Shown here piece by piece: positions 9,768 to 19,260 of a stretch of 58,596 nt of DNA (the first letter of the stretch is position 1; each line of letters opens with the position of its first letter). The DNA is from Gammaproteobacteria bacterium. Lineage in GTDB: Bacteria > Pseudomonadota > Gammaproteobacteria > Steroidobacterales > Steroidobacteraceae. The notes beneath the pieces are model-generated. The model had not been told where the DNA came from, did not search any database, and saw only the letters and a program-made list of their open reading frames with translations. The position numbers were made by a program, and so were the translations under genes. Location of the stretch: contig PKXS01000024.1 of the NCBI GenBank assembly GCA_003132425.1, positions 19,740-78,335 on the forward strand. The letters run 5' to 3'.

Positions 9768-11402
9768 TCAGCGCGGCGCTAGGACCTTCGGCACGCGCAC
9801 CACGACGGTGCCGGCGATCTTGTCATGCCACGCCTGCCTGGCGCCATCAAAGGCAATCCAGAAAAATCCAAGCCCGGCCACCGCCAGCGACAAAAAGCAG
9901 CTGAGCGCGCGGATGATCGCCGTCTCCCAATCGATTTCCCGCCCATCGAGGCGCACGACTCGCAGATCGAACACGATGCCGCCGATGGTCGAACCGCGCA
10001 GTTTCCACATCACGGCGCCGTACACGGCCAGCACCGGCAGCTCCAAGTGAGATCTGTGGTAAATCGCTCCCATCAGAATTCCGACCAACAACGCATCGAG
10101 CAGCAGCGCCGCGATGCGGATCCAAAAACCCGCGCGCGGGGACGCCGCGGTGACGCCCGGTGCCGCCGAAGCGCTGGGTGCCGGGGCGCCCGGATCAGGC
10201 GCGCTGACCGCCGGTGACACGCTGACCGCCGGTGTAGGTGTCGGTGGCGGCGGCGGTGTCGCGCTGGGTGCGGCGGGTGAATGGGGCGTGTTGCCGTTGG
10301 CAGCTCGATGCGCCCGGGCGGCGAGAATTAGCGTGTAGACAACAACCCCCAGCCCGAGCAGGCCGAGCAGCTTGAAGACCACCAAGCCAAGGATGGGAAC
10401 AAGGTATAGCGCGAGCACGATCGCGCCGCCGATGAGCACGGCGACCGCCGGATGACTGAGCGGGCCCGCCGTGCGCACGCCGGTACAGCGCCGGCCCAGC
10501 CACGCCAGCATGACGGCCTTGCCGAAAAGCCCCATACAGAAGAGTGCAAACACCAAGAAGGGCACCGCCGGAATTCCAATCACGGTGATGCACAACAACA
10601 CCACCAGCACGGGTGTCAGCAGTAGAGTGAGCAGCGCGGCCAGCACCGTCATGCCGGGCTGCATCTCCATCGTTTGCACGCATTGGTTGATGCCTGGACG
10701 AAACAGCAGCGCGAGTCCTACATACAGCGCCAAGAACGCGAATGCCAGGCCCCAGGCCCAATCGATCCCCGGCACCAGCGCTAGGGGGCGTCCGTAGAAT
10801 AGACAATGCTCAATCCACGGTCGCAGCCAGTTGAAGCCACCGGCATGACCGGCAACGCTGTGCACGCTGCCGTGAATGATGGCTGCCGGGTCGCGCGTAA
10901 CCGTGCCCCCAAGGGCAACCACGTTGCCGCCGATGTTCGCACTAGGTCCCAGTTCGACGTTCCCCAACACCGCAACCGCATCGCCGTCAATCGTGCTATC
11001 GACATACGTATTACCCAGAATCGCGACCGCGTTTTCCTTTACCGGTCCGGTGACTCGGGTATTGCCAAGTATCGACACGACGTCGGCAGCGTCGCCCTCG
11101 CTGCTCGAGGAACCGAGGATCGACACCACCGAGTCGGCGTGCTGTCCGCTCGGCAGATCCGTATCTTGACCGAAGTTGACCCAATCGTTTCCGTGATGGC
11201 GGCGCCAACCGAAGTGTCTATGCCACTCGAGGCGCAGCGGCTCGTCATCGGTGAGCGGCGCGTCGGCGGCGCTCGGCGCCTCAGTACTCGACGTATCCGG
11301 GGTTTCTGCGGCCGCCGCAGGCGCCGCGAAGCCGGTGATGGCGAACGCAGGCAGCAACGCCACGAGCAGCGATGTGAATAGGGTTGACCTGAAAGTGTTC
11401 AT
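9768..11402 (-). CDS. Beta-solenoid (bactofilin-like) and RDD-domain membrane fusion protein
   Basis: This 544-residue protein has a signal peptide (1-32) and an acidic low-complexity stretch. Residues about 90-180 hold repeated strands with a recurring 'ILGN/VLGN' turn ('DVVSILGNTRVTGPVKENAV'), as in polymer-forming bactofilin-like solenoids. About four membrane helices follow (200-350), then a Pro/Ala-rich linker and a C-terminal RDD membrane domain ('AALLLDALLVGILMGAIYHR', 'GGIVFDLRVV'). It overlaps the upstream two-TM gene by ATGA, so it is translationally coupled to the sigma-factor operon. A role in envelope sensing or organisation is inference from context. Confidence 0.75.
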   Translation of the reverse strand: MNTFRSTLFTSLLVALLPAFAITGFAAPAAAAETPDTSSTEAPSAADAPLTDDEPLRLEWHRHFGWRRHHGNDWVNFGQDTDLPSGQHADSVVSILGSSSSEGDAADVVSILGNTRVTGPVKENAVAILGNTYVDSTIDGDAVAVLGNVELGPSANIGGNVVALGGTVTRDPAAIIHGSVHSVAGHAGGFNWLRPWIEHCLFYGRPLALVPGIDWAWGLAFAFLALYVGLALLFRPGINQCVQTMEMQPGMTVLAALLTLLLTPVLVVLLCITVIGIPAVPFLVFALFCMGLFGKAVMLAWLGRRCTGVRTAGPLSHPAVAVLIGGAIVLALYLVPILGLVVFKLLGLLGLGVVVYTLILAARAHRAANGNTPHSPAAPSATPPPPPTPTPAVSVSPAVSAPDPGAPAPSASAAPGVTAASPRAGFWIRIAALLLDALLVGILMGAIYHRSHLELPVLAVYGAVMWKLRGSTIGGIVFDLRVVRLDGREIDWETAIIRALSCFLSLAVAGLGFFWIAFDGARQAWHDKIAGTVVVRVPKVLAPR

Positions 11403-11887
11403 GGTCCGATGTCTCCCACGGTTCCGGAGTCTAGATAAAGAGTGCGGTAGGCCGCGACGCCGAGTCCGAACAATGCCGCGTACAGCAAAGCGCTCACGGC
11501 CACACCGTCATACAGCCAGACGGGCGGAACGGCGATCGCAAGCCACGATGTCAGCTCCCCCGCAAAACCCGCAACGGCCGCTGCCTGGTGAAGCCAAGGC
11601 ATCGACAGCGCCCCGGAATCCTGCAGCAGCCGCAATCCCGCCGTGACCCAAGCACCTCCGAGAAATGCCAGCCCAATGAGGCCGCCGCAAATCGCGACGA
11701 AAACGGCGCGCGCGGCGCGCGGCCAGTACGCAAAGCTGCGGCGCCACCACGCAAGAGCGGCGCGACGGTCGAGCTCGCCGATCACTCGCGACTCCAATGT
11801 CGGCGGCGCACGGCGCGGCGGCAGCTCGTTCAGCGTGCGGTTAAACAGCCGCTCCAGCCCGTCCTGCGTCTCAATCGGTTTGTTCAT
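11399..11887 (-). CDS. Two-TM membrane protein, putative anti-sigma factor
   Basis: This 162-residue protein starts at ATG 11887, 7 nt past the sigma-factor stop; the track start at 11962 lies inside the sigma gene. The first 60 residues are cytosolic and charged ('LERLFNRTLNELPPRRAPP'), followed by hydrophobic segments near residues 65-90 and 115-155. The position right after an ECF sigma gene is the usual place for its membrane anti-sigma factor. No HxxxCxxC zinc motif is visible, so the assignment rests on topology and gene order only. Confidence 0.6.
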   Translation of the reverse strand: MNKPIETQDGLERLFNRTLNELPPRRAPPTLESRVIGELDRRAALAWWRRSFAYWPRAARAVFVAICGGLIGLAFLGGAWVTAGLRLLQDSGALSMPWLHQAAAVAGFAGELTSWLAIAVPPVWLYDGVAVSALLYAALFGLGVAAYRTLYLDSGTVGDIGP

Positions 11888-11894
11888 GGGCAGA

Positions 11895-12524
11895 TCAGTC
11901 TTCAAAGCTGCCGTGGGCGATGCCGCCGGATTGAAGCATGGGCAACAATGCCATGCGCGCACGCCGAATATCGGTTTTCACCTTGGCGAGCGAGGCGCCG
12001 AGGTGTAAAGCGATTTCCTGGTAGGAGAGATCTTCAAAGTGATAGAGCACCAGCGGCAGCCGCTGCTGCTCCGGCAAACGTCGCAAGGCGTCGTCGATCA
12101 GCGCGCGCCGCTGTTCCGCGCCGAGATCGGCCAGCAGCGTGTCCGGCAGAGGCAGATCCGGCGCCGATGAGTCCTCGCCGGATGCATCGGTCCTCATTTC
12201 GGAGAACGAGCGCCAGCGCCTGCGGTGCCGGCTGAGGTGATTGAGCGCCAGATTAGTGGCCACGGTCTTCAGCCAACCGCCTGCCGTTGCGCTGCCGCGC
12301 AAATGGGCGAAATGTTCGTAGGCCCTGGTGAAGACCTCCTGGGCGATATCCTCGGCCTGCGCGTCGTTTCCCGTCAAGCGGGCGGCGGTGGAGAAAACCA
12401 TGTCCTGATACGCGCGCATGAACGTCGTAAACTCGGTTGAGCGGCTAGGCTCAGTGGGTTGCGTTTGCACTGGAATCTGTTCGTTTAGCCCCAGAACACC
12501 GTCGGCCGGAGAAAGTTGCACCAT
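11895..12524 (-). CDS. ECF RNA polymerase sigma factor
   Basis: This is a 209-residue sigma-70 group IV protein. Region 2 is 'DAQAEDIAQEVFTRAYEHF' followed by 'GWLKTVATNLALNHLSRHR', and region 4 is 'RLPEQQRLPLVLYHFEDLSY' followed by 'IALHLGASLAKVKTDIRRAR', a helix-turn-helix. ATG 12524 is 17 nt downstream of the trehalase stop and is preferred to the track start at 12599, which lies inside trehalase. It probably directs its own operon, together with the adjacent two-TM protein. The immediate signal is unknown. Confidence 0.88.
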   Translation of the reverse strand: MVQLSPADGVLGLNEQIPVQTQPTEPSRSTEFTTFMRAYQDMVFSTAARLTGNDAQAEDIAQEVFTRAYEHFAHLRGSATAGGWLKTVATNLALNHLSRHRRRWRSFSEMRTDASGEDSSAPDLPLPDTLLADLGAEQRRALIDDALRRLPEQQRLPLVLYHFEDLSYQEIALHLGASLAKVKTDIRRARMALLPMLQSGGIAHGSFED

Positions 12525-12540
12525 CGTGCAGGCGGCCGGA

Positions 12541-14235
12541 TCAAACCTTCGGACACTGTCCGGTCGCGGAATAAGCGGCAACCGCTGGATACAGGGCAAT
12601 CAATTTGCGCATCACGCCATTGGTCCAACCAAAGCCATCTTGCGTCGGGTATTCACCGCCGCCGCCGCTGCGCCCGGTGGTGATCACGTCGTATTTCTCA
12701 ACCAGCTTACCGCTTTGACGGTAGACCTCGCCGACATTGATCATCCAGCGGCAGGCAATCGTCTCAGCCAGTGAGGTCTGGCCGTAGTGCCGCAGCCCCG
12801 CGACGGCGATCCACTGAATGGGCGCCCAGCCGTTGGGCGCATCCCACTGTTGACCGGTATCGAGCGGGGTGGTGACGATCCCGCCCGGCTTGAGTAACTC
12901 TCGGGTGATGCTCTTTGCCACGGCTGCCGCTTGCGAGTCGGAAGCCACGGCGAGGAATAACGGATACAGTGTTGCGGCCGAGAGTCGCGCGACCGGCGCC
13001 TGCCGCGTCCAGCGATAGTCAAGATAGGAACCGGTCGATTTGTCCCACAGGTAACGGTCGATGGCCGCATGCCGCGCCGCCGCGCGCCGCGCAAACTTGC
13101 CGGCGCAGCCACTGTCGGCCTGTCGTTGGCAACCGGCGCGAATCGCATTCTCCAGACCGAATAACAGGCTATTGAGATCGATCGGCACGATTTCGGTGGT
13201 ATCGATCGTGGCGCGCGTGTGAGGGTCGGCGAACCAGCGCGAACTGAAGTCCCAGCCGCTTTCCGCGGCGGCGCGAATATCGCGGAACACCTGCGGCGCC
13301 GGGCGGGGGCTCGCGCGCGCCAGCTCCGTGTCTTCGCGATACGACTCATCGCGCGGGGTATCGCGATCGTCCCAGTAGCGATTGAGGATCGACCCATCCG
13401 GCATAGCGACCACCCGCCGGTGAGCCGTGCCGCGCCGCAGGCCACTCGCGCCCTGCATCCAGAATGCGTACTCGCGTTTAAGCTGCGGCAGGTACTGTGA
13501 AAATGCGCGGGCGCAGTCGTCATTGGAGAGCAACCCCACCATTTCGAAAAAAAACGGCGGTTGCGAGCGGCTGAGATAATAAGTGCGGGTGCCGTTCGGC
13601 ACATGACCGTAGGTATCGATCAGATACGCGAAATCGCCGACCATATCGGCCACCAAGTCGTGGCGTCCGCTCTGCTCCAGACCCAGCATCGTGAAGTACG
13701 AATCCCAGTAGTAGATCTCGCGAAAGCGCCCGCCCGGAACCACATAGGGTTTCGGCTGCGTCAGCAGCGAGGAATAGCGAGGCGCAGTGGTCGTGCTGCG
13801 CGTCAGTACGTCCCACAGCCGGTCGATATGCGCAACGATGGGCACTTGCTCCGGTGCCGACGGCGCCGAGGCGGCTGCCGCGGGCAGCGCGAAGTGCGCG
13901 TCGGTGAAGCGTTTGAGCGCCTCCGGCGAATCCGGTCGCGCTGCGTGGTATTGCGCCAGGATGTCATTGGGCGCGGCACTCGGTACCGCGTCCGCAAATG
14001 TCTTGCCATCCGCGTAGATCGCCTCGGTTTGGACCGCAACGAACAGATCTTTGAACAGCACCTGCGGCGGGTCCGGATACGGCGCGACTGGGGTCGTGCG
14101 CGGTTGCGCCGCGACGATCGGCAGCAGCGTCAGGAGCAGGGTCGGGAGCAGCGCCACCGCTGGTTCGCGGCGGCGAACTCCAAGGAGCCGGTGCGGCGTG
14201 GGTCGCCGCCGCCGGTTCACATATGCATCGAACAT
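12541..14235 (-). CDS. treA: Periplasmic trehalase (GH37)
   Basis: This 564-residue protein hydrolyses trehalose to two glucoses. Both family signatures are present: 'PGGRFREIYYWDSYF' and 'QQWDAPNGWAP'. The catalytic acid lies in 'DESYREDTE' and the glycine-rich 'GRSGGGGEYPTQDGFGW' loop carries the second carboxylate. A long, Arg-rich N-terminus precedes a hydrophobic segment ending 'IVAAQP', consistent with export, although the stretch before the hydrophobic core is unusually long. ATG 14235 sits behind 'aaggag'. It lies 36 nt downstream of a sugar transporter and 17 nt upstream of an ECF sigma gene, so all are likely cotranscribed. Confidence 0.93.
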   Translation of the reverse strand: MFDAYVNRRRRPTPHRLLGVRRREPAVALLPTLLLTLLPIVAAQPRTTPVAPYPDPPQVLFKDLFVAVQTEAIYADGKTFADAVPSAAPNDILAQYHAARPDSPEALKRFTDAHFALPAAAASAPSAPEQVPIVAHIDRLWDVLTRSTTTAPRYSSLLTQPKPYVVPGGRFREIYYWDSYFTMLGLEQSGRHDLVADMVGDFAYLIDTYGHVPNGTRTYYLSRSQPPFFFEMVGLLSNDDCARAFSQYLPQLKREYAFWMQGASGLRRGTAHRRVVAMPDGSILNRYWDDRDTPRDESYREDTELARASPRPAPQVFRDIRAAAESGWDFSSRWFADPHTRATIDTTEIVPIDLNSLLFGLENAIRAGCQRQADSGCAGKFARRAAARHAAIDRYLWDKSTGSYLDYRWTRQAPVARLSAATLYPLFLAVASDSQAAAVAKSITRELLKPGGIVTTPLDTGQQWDAPNGWAPIQWIAVAGLRHYGQTSLAETIACRWMINVGEVYRQSGKLVEKYDVITTGRSGGGGEYPTQDGFGWTNGVMRKLIALYPAVAAYSATGQCPKV

Positions 14236-14271
14236 CAACACCACTCCTTGTCGATCGCGTACCCGAATCCA

Positions 14272-15564
14272 TCACTCTTTGGGACGGCGCGCATACAGCC
14301 CAAAGCTCAAGATTCCGGCATAGCAGATCGCCGGAACGATGAGTGCCGTCTTCAGATCGATCCAGTCCGCGGCGAGGCCGGTCAGTCGCGGCACGACGGC
14401 GCCGCCCACGATCGCGACGCAGATGATCCCCGAACCCTCGGCGGCCCGGGGACCTAAGCCCTCACTGGCCAGAGAGAAGATCGTCGGGAACATGATGGAG
14501 TTGCACAACCCGATGGCCAGCAGCGACCAGCCGGAAACGGCGCCCGTGGTGTGGGCTGATATGAACAAAAGCGCGATCACACCGGCGGCAGCGCAAGCGA
14601 GCACTTTACCCGGCGAGAACACGCGCAGCAGATAGGCGCCGACAAAGCGCCCGAGCATCGCGCCGCCCCAGTAGAACGGCACGTGTTTACCGGCATCCTC
14701 CGGACTTAGCCCCAGCACGTTGCCCTGCATGAGGTAATTGACGATCAGTGAACCGATCGCAACCTCGGCACCTACATAAAGAAAAATGCATAGCGCACCG
14801 AAACCGAAGCGCCGCTGGCGCAGCAAATCCAGAGCGTGCCGAAAGGTGACGGCCTCGAGGGGGGGTTCCACCAGCCGATTGCGACGCAGCCAGACCAGAG
14901 TTGCCACCACAATCAAGACCCCGGCCAGCCCCAGATAGGTGCTGACGACGACGTGCGTCTCCTCGGTCCGAAACGCAGCCAGCGCGGCATCGGTGAGTTG
15001 CGACGGATCCACCTTGGCCAAAGGCCCGAGAATCAGAATCGAGCCCACATAGGGGAATATGGTCGTGCCGAGCGAATTGAACGCTTGCGCAAAGGTCAAT
15101 CGGCTGTGCGCCGTCGCCGGACGGCCCAACATGGAGATCAGTGGATTCGCGACCACCTGAACGACGGTTATGCCGGCTCCAAGCACGAATAGCGCCGCCA
15201 GAAAGGTGACGAAACGTCCGGAGGAGGAAGCCGGAATGAACAGCAGGCATCCAGCCGTCATCAACAGCAGGCCGATCACCGCCGTTCGCAGGTAGCCCAC
15301 GCGCCGGACAATCGCGGCCGCCGGTAGAGAGACGACGAAGTACGCCGCGAAGAATGCGGACTGAACCAGCATTGCATCGGCGTGAGACAGGGTGAACAAG
15401 CCTTTCAGCTTCGGAATGACGACATCGTTCAGGCTGGTGATGCCGCCGAATATGAAGAACAGCCCGAAGACAAACAGGCGCAGATCCGGCAGATCAACCG
15501 GCGAGCTGCCGTCTGCGTGGATGGAAGCGGGATCGGTCGATTTGCCTGCGCTGACCAGCACCAT
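14272..15564 (-). CDS. FucP-type sugar/proton MFS transporter
   Basis: This 430-residue, 12-helix permease is of the fucose/glucose-galactose-hexuronate (FHS) branch of the MFS. The signature 'FVFGLFFIFGGITSLNDVVI' and the helix-4/5 region 'VVQVVANPLISMLGRP' with 'LTFAQAFNSLGTTI' are characteristic. ATG 15564 follows 'aagagg' by 5 nt; the ORF track begins at an upstream GTG. Placed directly before trehalase, it probably imports the glucose released in the periplasm or a related sugar. Substrate is inference. Confidence 0.87.
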   Translation of the reverse strand: MVLVSAGKSTDPASIHADGSSPVDLPDLRLFVFGLFFIFGGITSLNDVVIPKLKGLFTLSHADAMLVQSAFFAAYFVVSLPAAAIVRRVGYLRTAVIGLLLMTAGCLLFIPASSSGRFVTFLAALFVLGAGITVVQVVANPLISMLGRPATAHSRLTFAQAFNSLGTTIFPYVGSILILGPLAKVDPSQLTDAALAAFRTEETHVVVSTYLGLAGVLIVVATLVWLRRNRLVEPPLEAVTFRHALDLLRQRRFGFGALCIFLYVGAEVAIGSLIVNYLMQGNVLGLSPEDAGKHVPFYWGGAMLGRFVGAYLLRVFSPGKVLACAAAGVIALLFISAHTTGAVSGWSLLAIGLCNSIMFPTIFSLASEGLGPRAAEGSGIICVAIVGGAVVPRLTGLAADWIDLKTALIVPAICYAGILSFGLYARRPKE

Positions 15565-15831
15565 AGTCACCTCTTAAGAATGCAACGCTGTTTTCGCGAT
15601 CACTTGCCGCACTACGCGCCCCGATGACGACCGTGAAATGATGACGTCAAACGTCCCGCCGCGAACCTTGATATTCACTAGCTTAAGATAAGACAGTTCT
15701 CGAGGAAGCGTCGCCTCAAATTCCGGAATCAAGCCGCGCTGATGAGGACAGCGGCTTTCGATGGTGCCAGGACTGTATCGGCATGGCCGGATACGGAGCT
15801 GTGGCTGTCGCAGGCCGAATAGCGCGGCCGC

Positions 15832-16692
15832 TTAGATCATCGGCAGTTCGCGGGGCAGCTTGCCGCGCGGGAATGCCGCATCGATTCGCGCCAAATCGGC
15901 GGCGCTCAAGACAAGAGCGCCGGCGCCGGCATTCTCTGCGACATGTTCGATATTCGACGCTTTGGGAATCACAAAGGCATTTGGGTGGCGCAATAGAAAT
16001 GCCAACGCAACTTGCCTTGCCGTGGCGCGATGCGCCGATGCGATTTCCAGCAATAACCGGCCTTGCTTGGTCGTTGGATCAAATGTACGCGATGACTGAC
16101 CAAACGGAGTGTACGCAACCACCGCCGTTCCGTGCTCTTGGCACCAGGGCAGCACCGCATGTTCGATCGCCCGTTCCTGCAGGTGATACAGCACTTGATT
16201 GCAAGCGGGATGTCCTGGGCCGGCGATCGCGGCTATTTCATCGAGATCGGCGGCATCGAAATTACTCACGCCCCAGGAGAGTATTTTCCCGTCGCGGACC
16301 AGAGTTTGGAACGCCGCAACCGTTTCTTCCAGCGGATGCGCGCCGCGCCAGTGCAGCAAGTAGCAATCCAGCCGGTCGGTTCGCAGGCGCGCGAGCGACT
16401 TCTCGCAAGCTTTGAGCGTACCGCCTTTGGTCGCATTGCTCGGCAATACTTTGGAAACCAGAAACACCTCGTCGCGCCGGCCCGCGATTGCCTCGCCGAT
16501 GATGTGTTCCGCAGCGCCGGAACCGTACATTTCCGCGGTGTCGATGTGCGTCATTCCGAGATCCAGACCGCTGCGCAACGCCAGAATGGCCGCTTCGCCG
16601 CTGGACTCATCCGCGCGCCAGGTTCCTTGGCCGACCGTCGCGACGCGGCGCCGGGTCGAACCGAATGCACGTAAGGTGCTTTTGATTGGCAT
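15832..16692 (-). CDS. Aldo/keto reductase
   Basis: This 286-residue NADPH-dependent oxidoreductase has the (beta/alpha)8 AKR fold. The catalytic tetrad is visible: Asp and Tyr in 'HIDTAEMYGSGAAEHIIGEA', Lys in 'FLVSKVLPS', His in 'DCYLLHWRG'. The C-terminal cofactor motif 'VIPKASNIEHVAENAGA' is also present. ATG 16692 begins 'MPIKSTLRAF'; the ORF-track extension to 16794 runs into a terminator hairpin and is discarded. Substrate is unknown. Confidence 0.9.
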   Translation of the reverse strand: MPIKSTLRAFGSTRRRVATVGQGTWRADESSGEAAILALRSGLDLGMTHIDTAEMYGSGAAEHIIGEAIAGRRDEVFLVSKVLPSNATKGGTLKACEKSLARLRTDRLDCYLLHWRGAHPLEETVAAFQTLVRDGKILSWGVSNFDAADLDEIAAIAGPGHPACNQVLYHLQERAIEHAVLPWCQEHGTAVVAYTPFGQSSRTFDPTTKQGRLLLEIASAHRATARQVALAFLLRHPNAFVIPKASNIEHVAENAGAGALVLSAADLARIDAAFPRGKLPRELPMI

Positions 16693-16768
16693 CAACTGCT
16701 CACCGTAAATCCGTAATGGACGTACGGACCGCTCGCAGCGATCATCGTTCCGAAGGCCGGTAAAAGAG

Positions 16769-16800
16769 TGAGATGTGCGGCCGACGCGCCGCACATCTCA
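16769..16800 (-). terminator. Rho-independent terminator after the TonB receptor
   Basis: The perfect 13-bp arms 'tgagatgtgcggc' and 'gccgcacatctca' enclose a 6-nt loop. The stem begins 12 nt after the receptor's stop codon and is followed on the minus strand by 'ctctttta'. It separates the TonB receptor transcript from the aldo/keto reductase gene. Confidence 0.75.
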
Positions 16801-16811
16801 CCCGCCGAGAG

Positions 16812-19130
16812 CTAGTGGCCCATCCGGTAGCTCAAGTCAATGCCAATCGTCAGCGGCTGCGAGACAGCGGTACGATTGAAGGTACCAACGTTGACGTTTA
16901 TGGCCGGCGAATTGGTCAAGAGCGCCACCTTATTGGCCACGTTATTCACGAACAGCGAGGCCGTCCAGTGACTGGTTCCGACACCTGCGCGGATGTTAGT
17001 CAGGTCATAGCTCGGCAGATAGTTGGCCTGGGCGGTAGTGTCGATTCGCGAACCCACATAGTCGGTATCGACGCGCCCAATGAAATCGAGCGTGTCTGAG
17101 ATGCCGTGCCGGTAGGCGAGCGATGCCGCCCAGGTCACGTCCGGAACGTCCTGCACGCGTTCGTCTATGGTCGTGCCCGGCACTGCGTTGGCGACGTACC
17201 TCGCGTGCGACCAGCTGCCGTTCACCGCAAACACCAAGCCGGGCGCAAGTACCGCATTGAGCTCGAGCTCCGCGCCGTAGATATGCGCGTCGCCCGCGTT
17301 TCCGGTATAGGGAAAGCCGCAGGGCAGCGGGATGTTCTGCTGTATGTGCTCCCAGTTCTCGAAGTACCCGGCAGAATTGATCGTCACCCGGCCGTCGGCG
17401 CTTCTGAATTTCTCGCCGAGTTCGGAGCTCCATACACTGTCCGGAGCGAAGCCCAGGGGCGCCGAGTTCAGGCCGAGCTTTTGGAGATTCTGCAAGCACT
17501 GCGTGCCGAGCGCCCCGGCGGTCGGAATTGGCTGGTTGCCACCTCCGGGACGGAAGCCCTGGGCGGCGGTTCCGTAGATGAGCAGATCCTTGTCCACCGC
17601 GTAGGAAAGGTCGAATTTGGGAGTGATACCCTGATTGCGCTCGCCCGTGGAAAAATAATCGATTCCATTGCCGCCCGACGAACTGAGCCAGCCCGAAACG
17701 GCGGTATTAACGGACCCGTTGTACTCGTAGCGGCGCAGGCCGGCCGTCGCCGTGAGCTGCGGCAAGATAAGGTAAGACACTTCGCCGAAAAACGAGTTTT
17801 GATCGATCTTGGTCGGTTGATACTGCGTGAACGCATTCCCCACAGTGCCTGGAATGGCCGTGAAGGGAGTGTCGACGAACAGGTCCCAATCCGACTCGAA
17901 GTCTTGGTAGAAGTAGCCGACCAGCCACTTGAATGCGGTGTCGCCTACTGAAGTCAGGCGAATTTCCTCACTTGTCTGCTTGGACTTGTCATCCTCAAGG
18001 GAAGTGGGGAAATTCTGGCCCGCTCCACCGTCGGCGGGATAAATGGGCGCCCCCAGCACGGTCGCGATTTCCTCGGTCCCATCCTGGCGCAAGTTCAAGT
18101 CACGCTGCCAATAAGACGTCGTCGAAGTCAGATCGGCTATGTCGAAATGGTACTGAACGTTGAGGCTCGAGATATCGATCCGATCCTCAAACGGTTCCGG
18201 GGCATTATAGGGCTGATACTGCGTATTCGTTCCCGGCTGACTGTCGATGAGGCTGAGCCCGTCCTGCGTGATTTCCTGGTACATGAAAGAGGGCGTGATC
18301 GACAGCCGGTCGGTCGGCTTCCATAACAGCGAAACCCGAATGCTCGTCAGGTCTTCATCGTTCACATCCTTGTAGTCGGCCGCAACCGGCGCCGCCGCGA
18401 CATTGCCTCGTGTCGTGCCGTTGATTGGAGCGGGAAAGTCCGGCTGGGCGATCACGACCCGATCGATCCACCCGCTCAAGTGCTCCTGCGAGCCGACGAT
18501 GCGCAGCGCCATGGTGTCCGAAACCAGCGGAAGGTTGACCATGGCATTCTCACCATGATTGAAGCCGCCGCCGTCCGTGCCGCCGAGGATCACCTGTCCG
18601 GAAGCATCGAACGCACTCGGATTCGGGGCGTTGGGCACCAGCTTGATCGTGCCGCCCATGGAACCGGACCCGTAGAGCGTGCCTTGCGGGCCGCGCAATA
18701 CCTCAATTCGATTCAGGTCATAAAGATTAGGGTCGATGACCACCTTGCCGTTTTGCGCCGACGCCGGCGCGGTCAGCGGTATGTCGTCGAGATAGAAGCC
18801 AACCGTAGAGGAGTTTCCGCCGGATGAGGTCATCCCCCGCATCTCGAGCTCTGTCTGGCCGGGCCCACTCGTTCTCATGGACACCCCCGGAACCGATTGC
18901 ACGACCGAAGTGATGTCGGTTATGCCGCGATCCTCGAGGTCCCGTCCGGTGAGCGCCGTAATGCTGATGGGGGTGTCTTGTACGGTCGAGACGCGTTTTT
19001 GGGCCGTGACGACGATCTCCTCGAGCTGATCGCCTTTGGTCGCCTGTTGTGCGGGAGCATCACCGGCGAAGACGCTGAGCGCCAACGAAGACACCAATAG
19101 GATCGACCCGCCGGGGGTAGTCCGAGTCAT
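16812..19130 (-). CDS. TonB-dependent outer-membrane receptor
   Basis: This 772-residue protein has a signal peptide (to about 'GDAPAQQ') and a TonB box region 'LEEIVVTAQKRVSTVQDTPI'. A plug domain follows (about 45-170, 'LRGPQGTLYGSGSMGGTIKL'), then a 22-strand barrel. The 'EEIVVTAQKR' style is typical of the large receptor families of Xanthomonadales and Sphingomonadales, which import siderophores, carbohydrates or other large substrates. The last residues 'SYRMGH' lack the usual terminal aromatic, although the penultimate strand is normal. No substrate-specific neighbour fixes its ligand. Confidence 0.9.
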   Translation of the reverse strand: MTRTTPGGSILLVSSLALSVFAGDAPAQQATKGDQLEEIVVTAQKRVSTVQDTPISITALTGRDLEDRGITDITSVVQSVPGVSMRTSGPGQTELEMRGMTSSGGNSSTVGFYLDDIPLTAPASAQNGKVVIDPNLYDLNRIEVLRGPQGTLYGSGSMGGTIKLVPNAPNPSAFDASGQVILGGTDGGGFNHGENAMVNLPLVSDTMALRIVGSQEHLSGWIDRVVIAQPDFPAPINGTTRGNVAAAPVAADYKDVNDEDLTSIRVSLLWKPTDRLSITPSFMYQEITQDGLSLIDSQPGTNTQYQPYNAPEPFEDRIDISSLNVQYHFDIADLTSTTSYWQRDLNLRQDGTEEIATVLGAPIYPADGGAGQNFPTSLEDDKSKQTSEEIRLTSVGDTAFKWLVGYFYQDFESDWDLFVDTPFTAIPGTVGNAFTQYQPTKIDQNSFFGEVSYLILPQLTATAGLRRYEYNGSVNTAVSGWLSSSGGNGIDYFSTGERNQGITPKFDLSYAVDKDLLIYGTAAQGFRPGGGNQPIPTAGALGTQCLQNLQKLGLNSAPLGFAPDSVWSSELGEKFRSADGRVTINSAGYFENWEHIQQNIPLPCGFPYTGNAGDAHIYGAELELNAVLAPGLVFAVNGSWSHARYVANAVPGTTIDERVQDVPDVTWAASLAYRHGISDTLDFIGRVDTDYVGSRIDTTAQANYLPSYDLTNIRAGVGTSHWTASLFVNNVANKVALLTNSPAINVNVGTFNRTAVSQPLTIGIDLSYRMGH

Positions 19131-19260
19131 GATATTTCTCCCGAATGATTGCCCAATTTTTTCTACTTGCTAGCACCGCCGGCCAGTCTCCCGAACCTTA
19201 GCCGCACTTAATCCGATGAATCAGCTTCTCATGGGCAGTTTCCACGGTCAATACGGCGCT

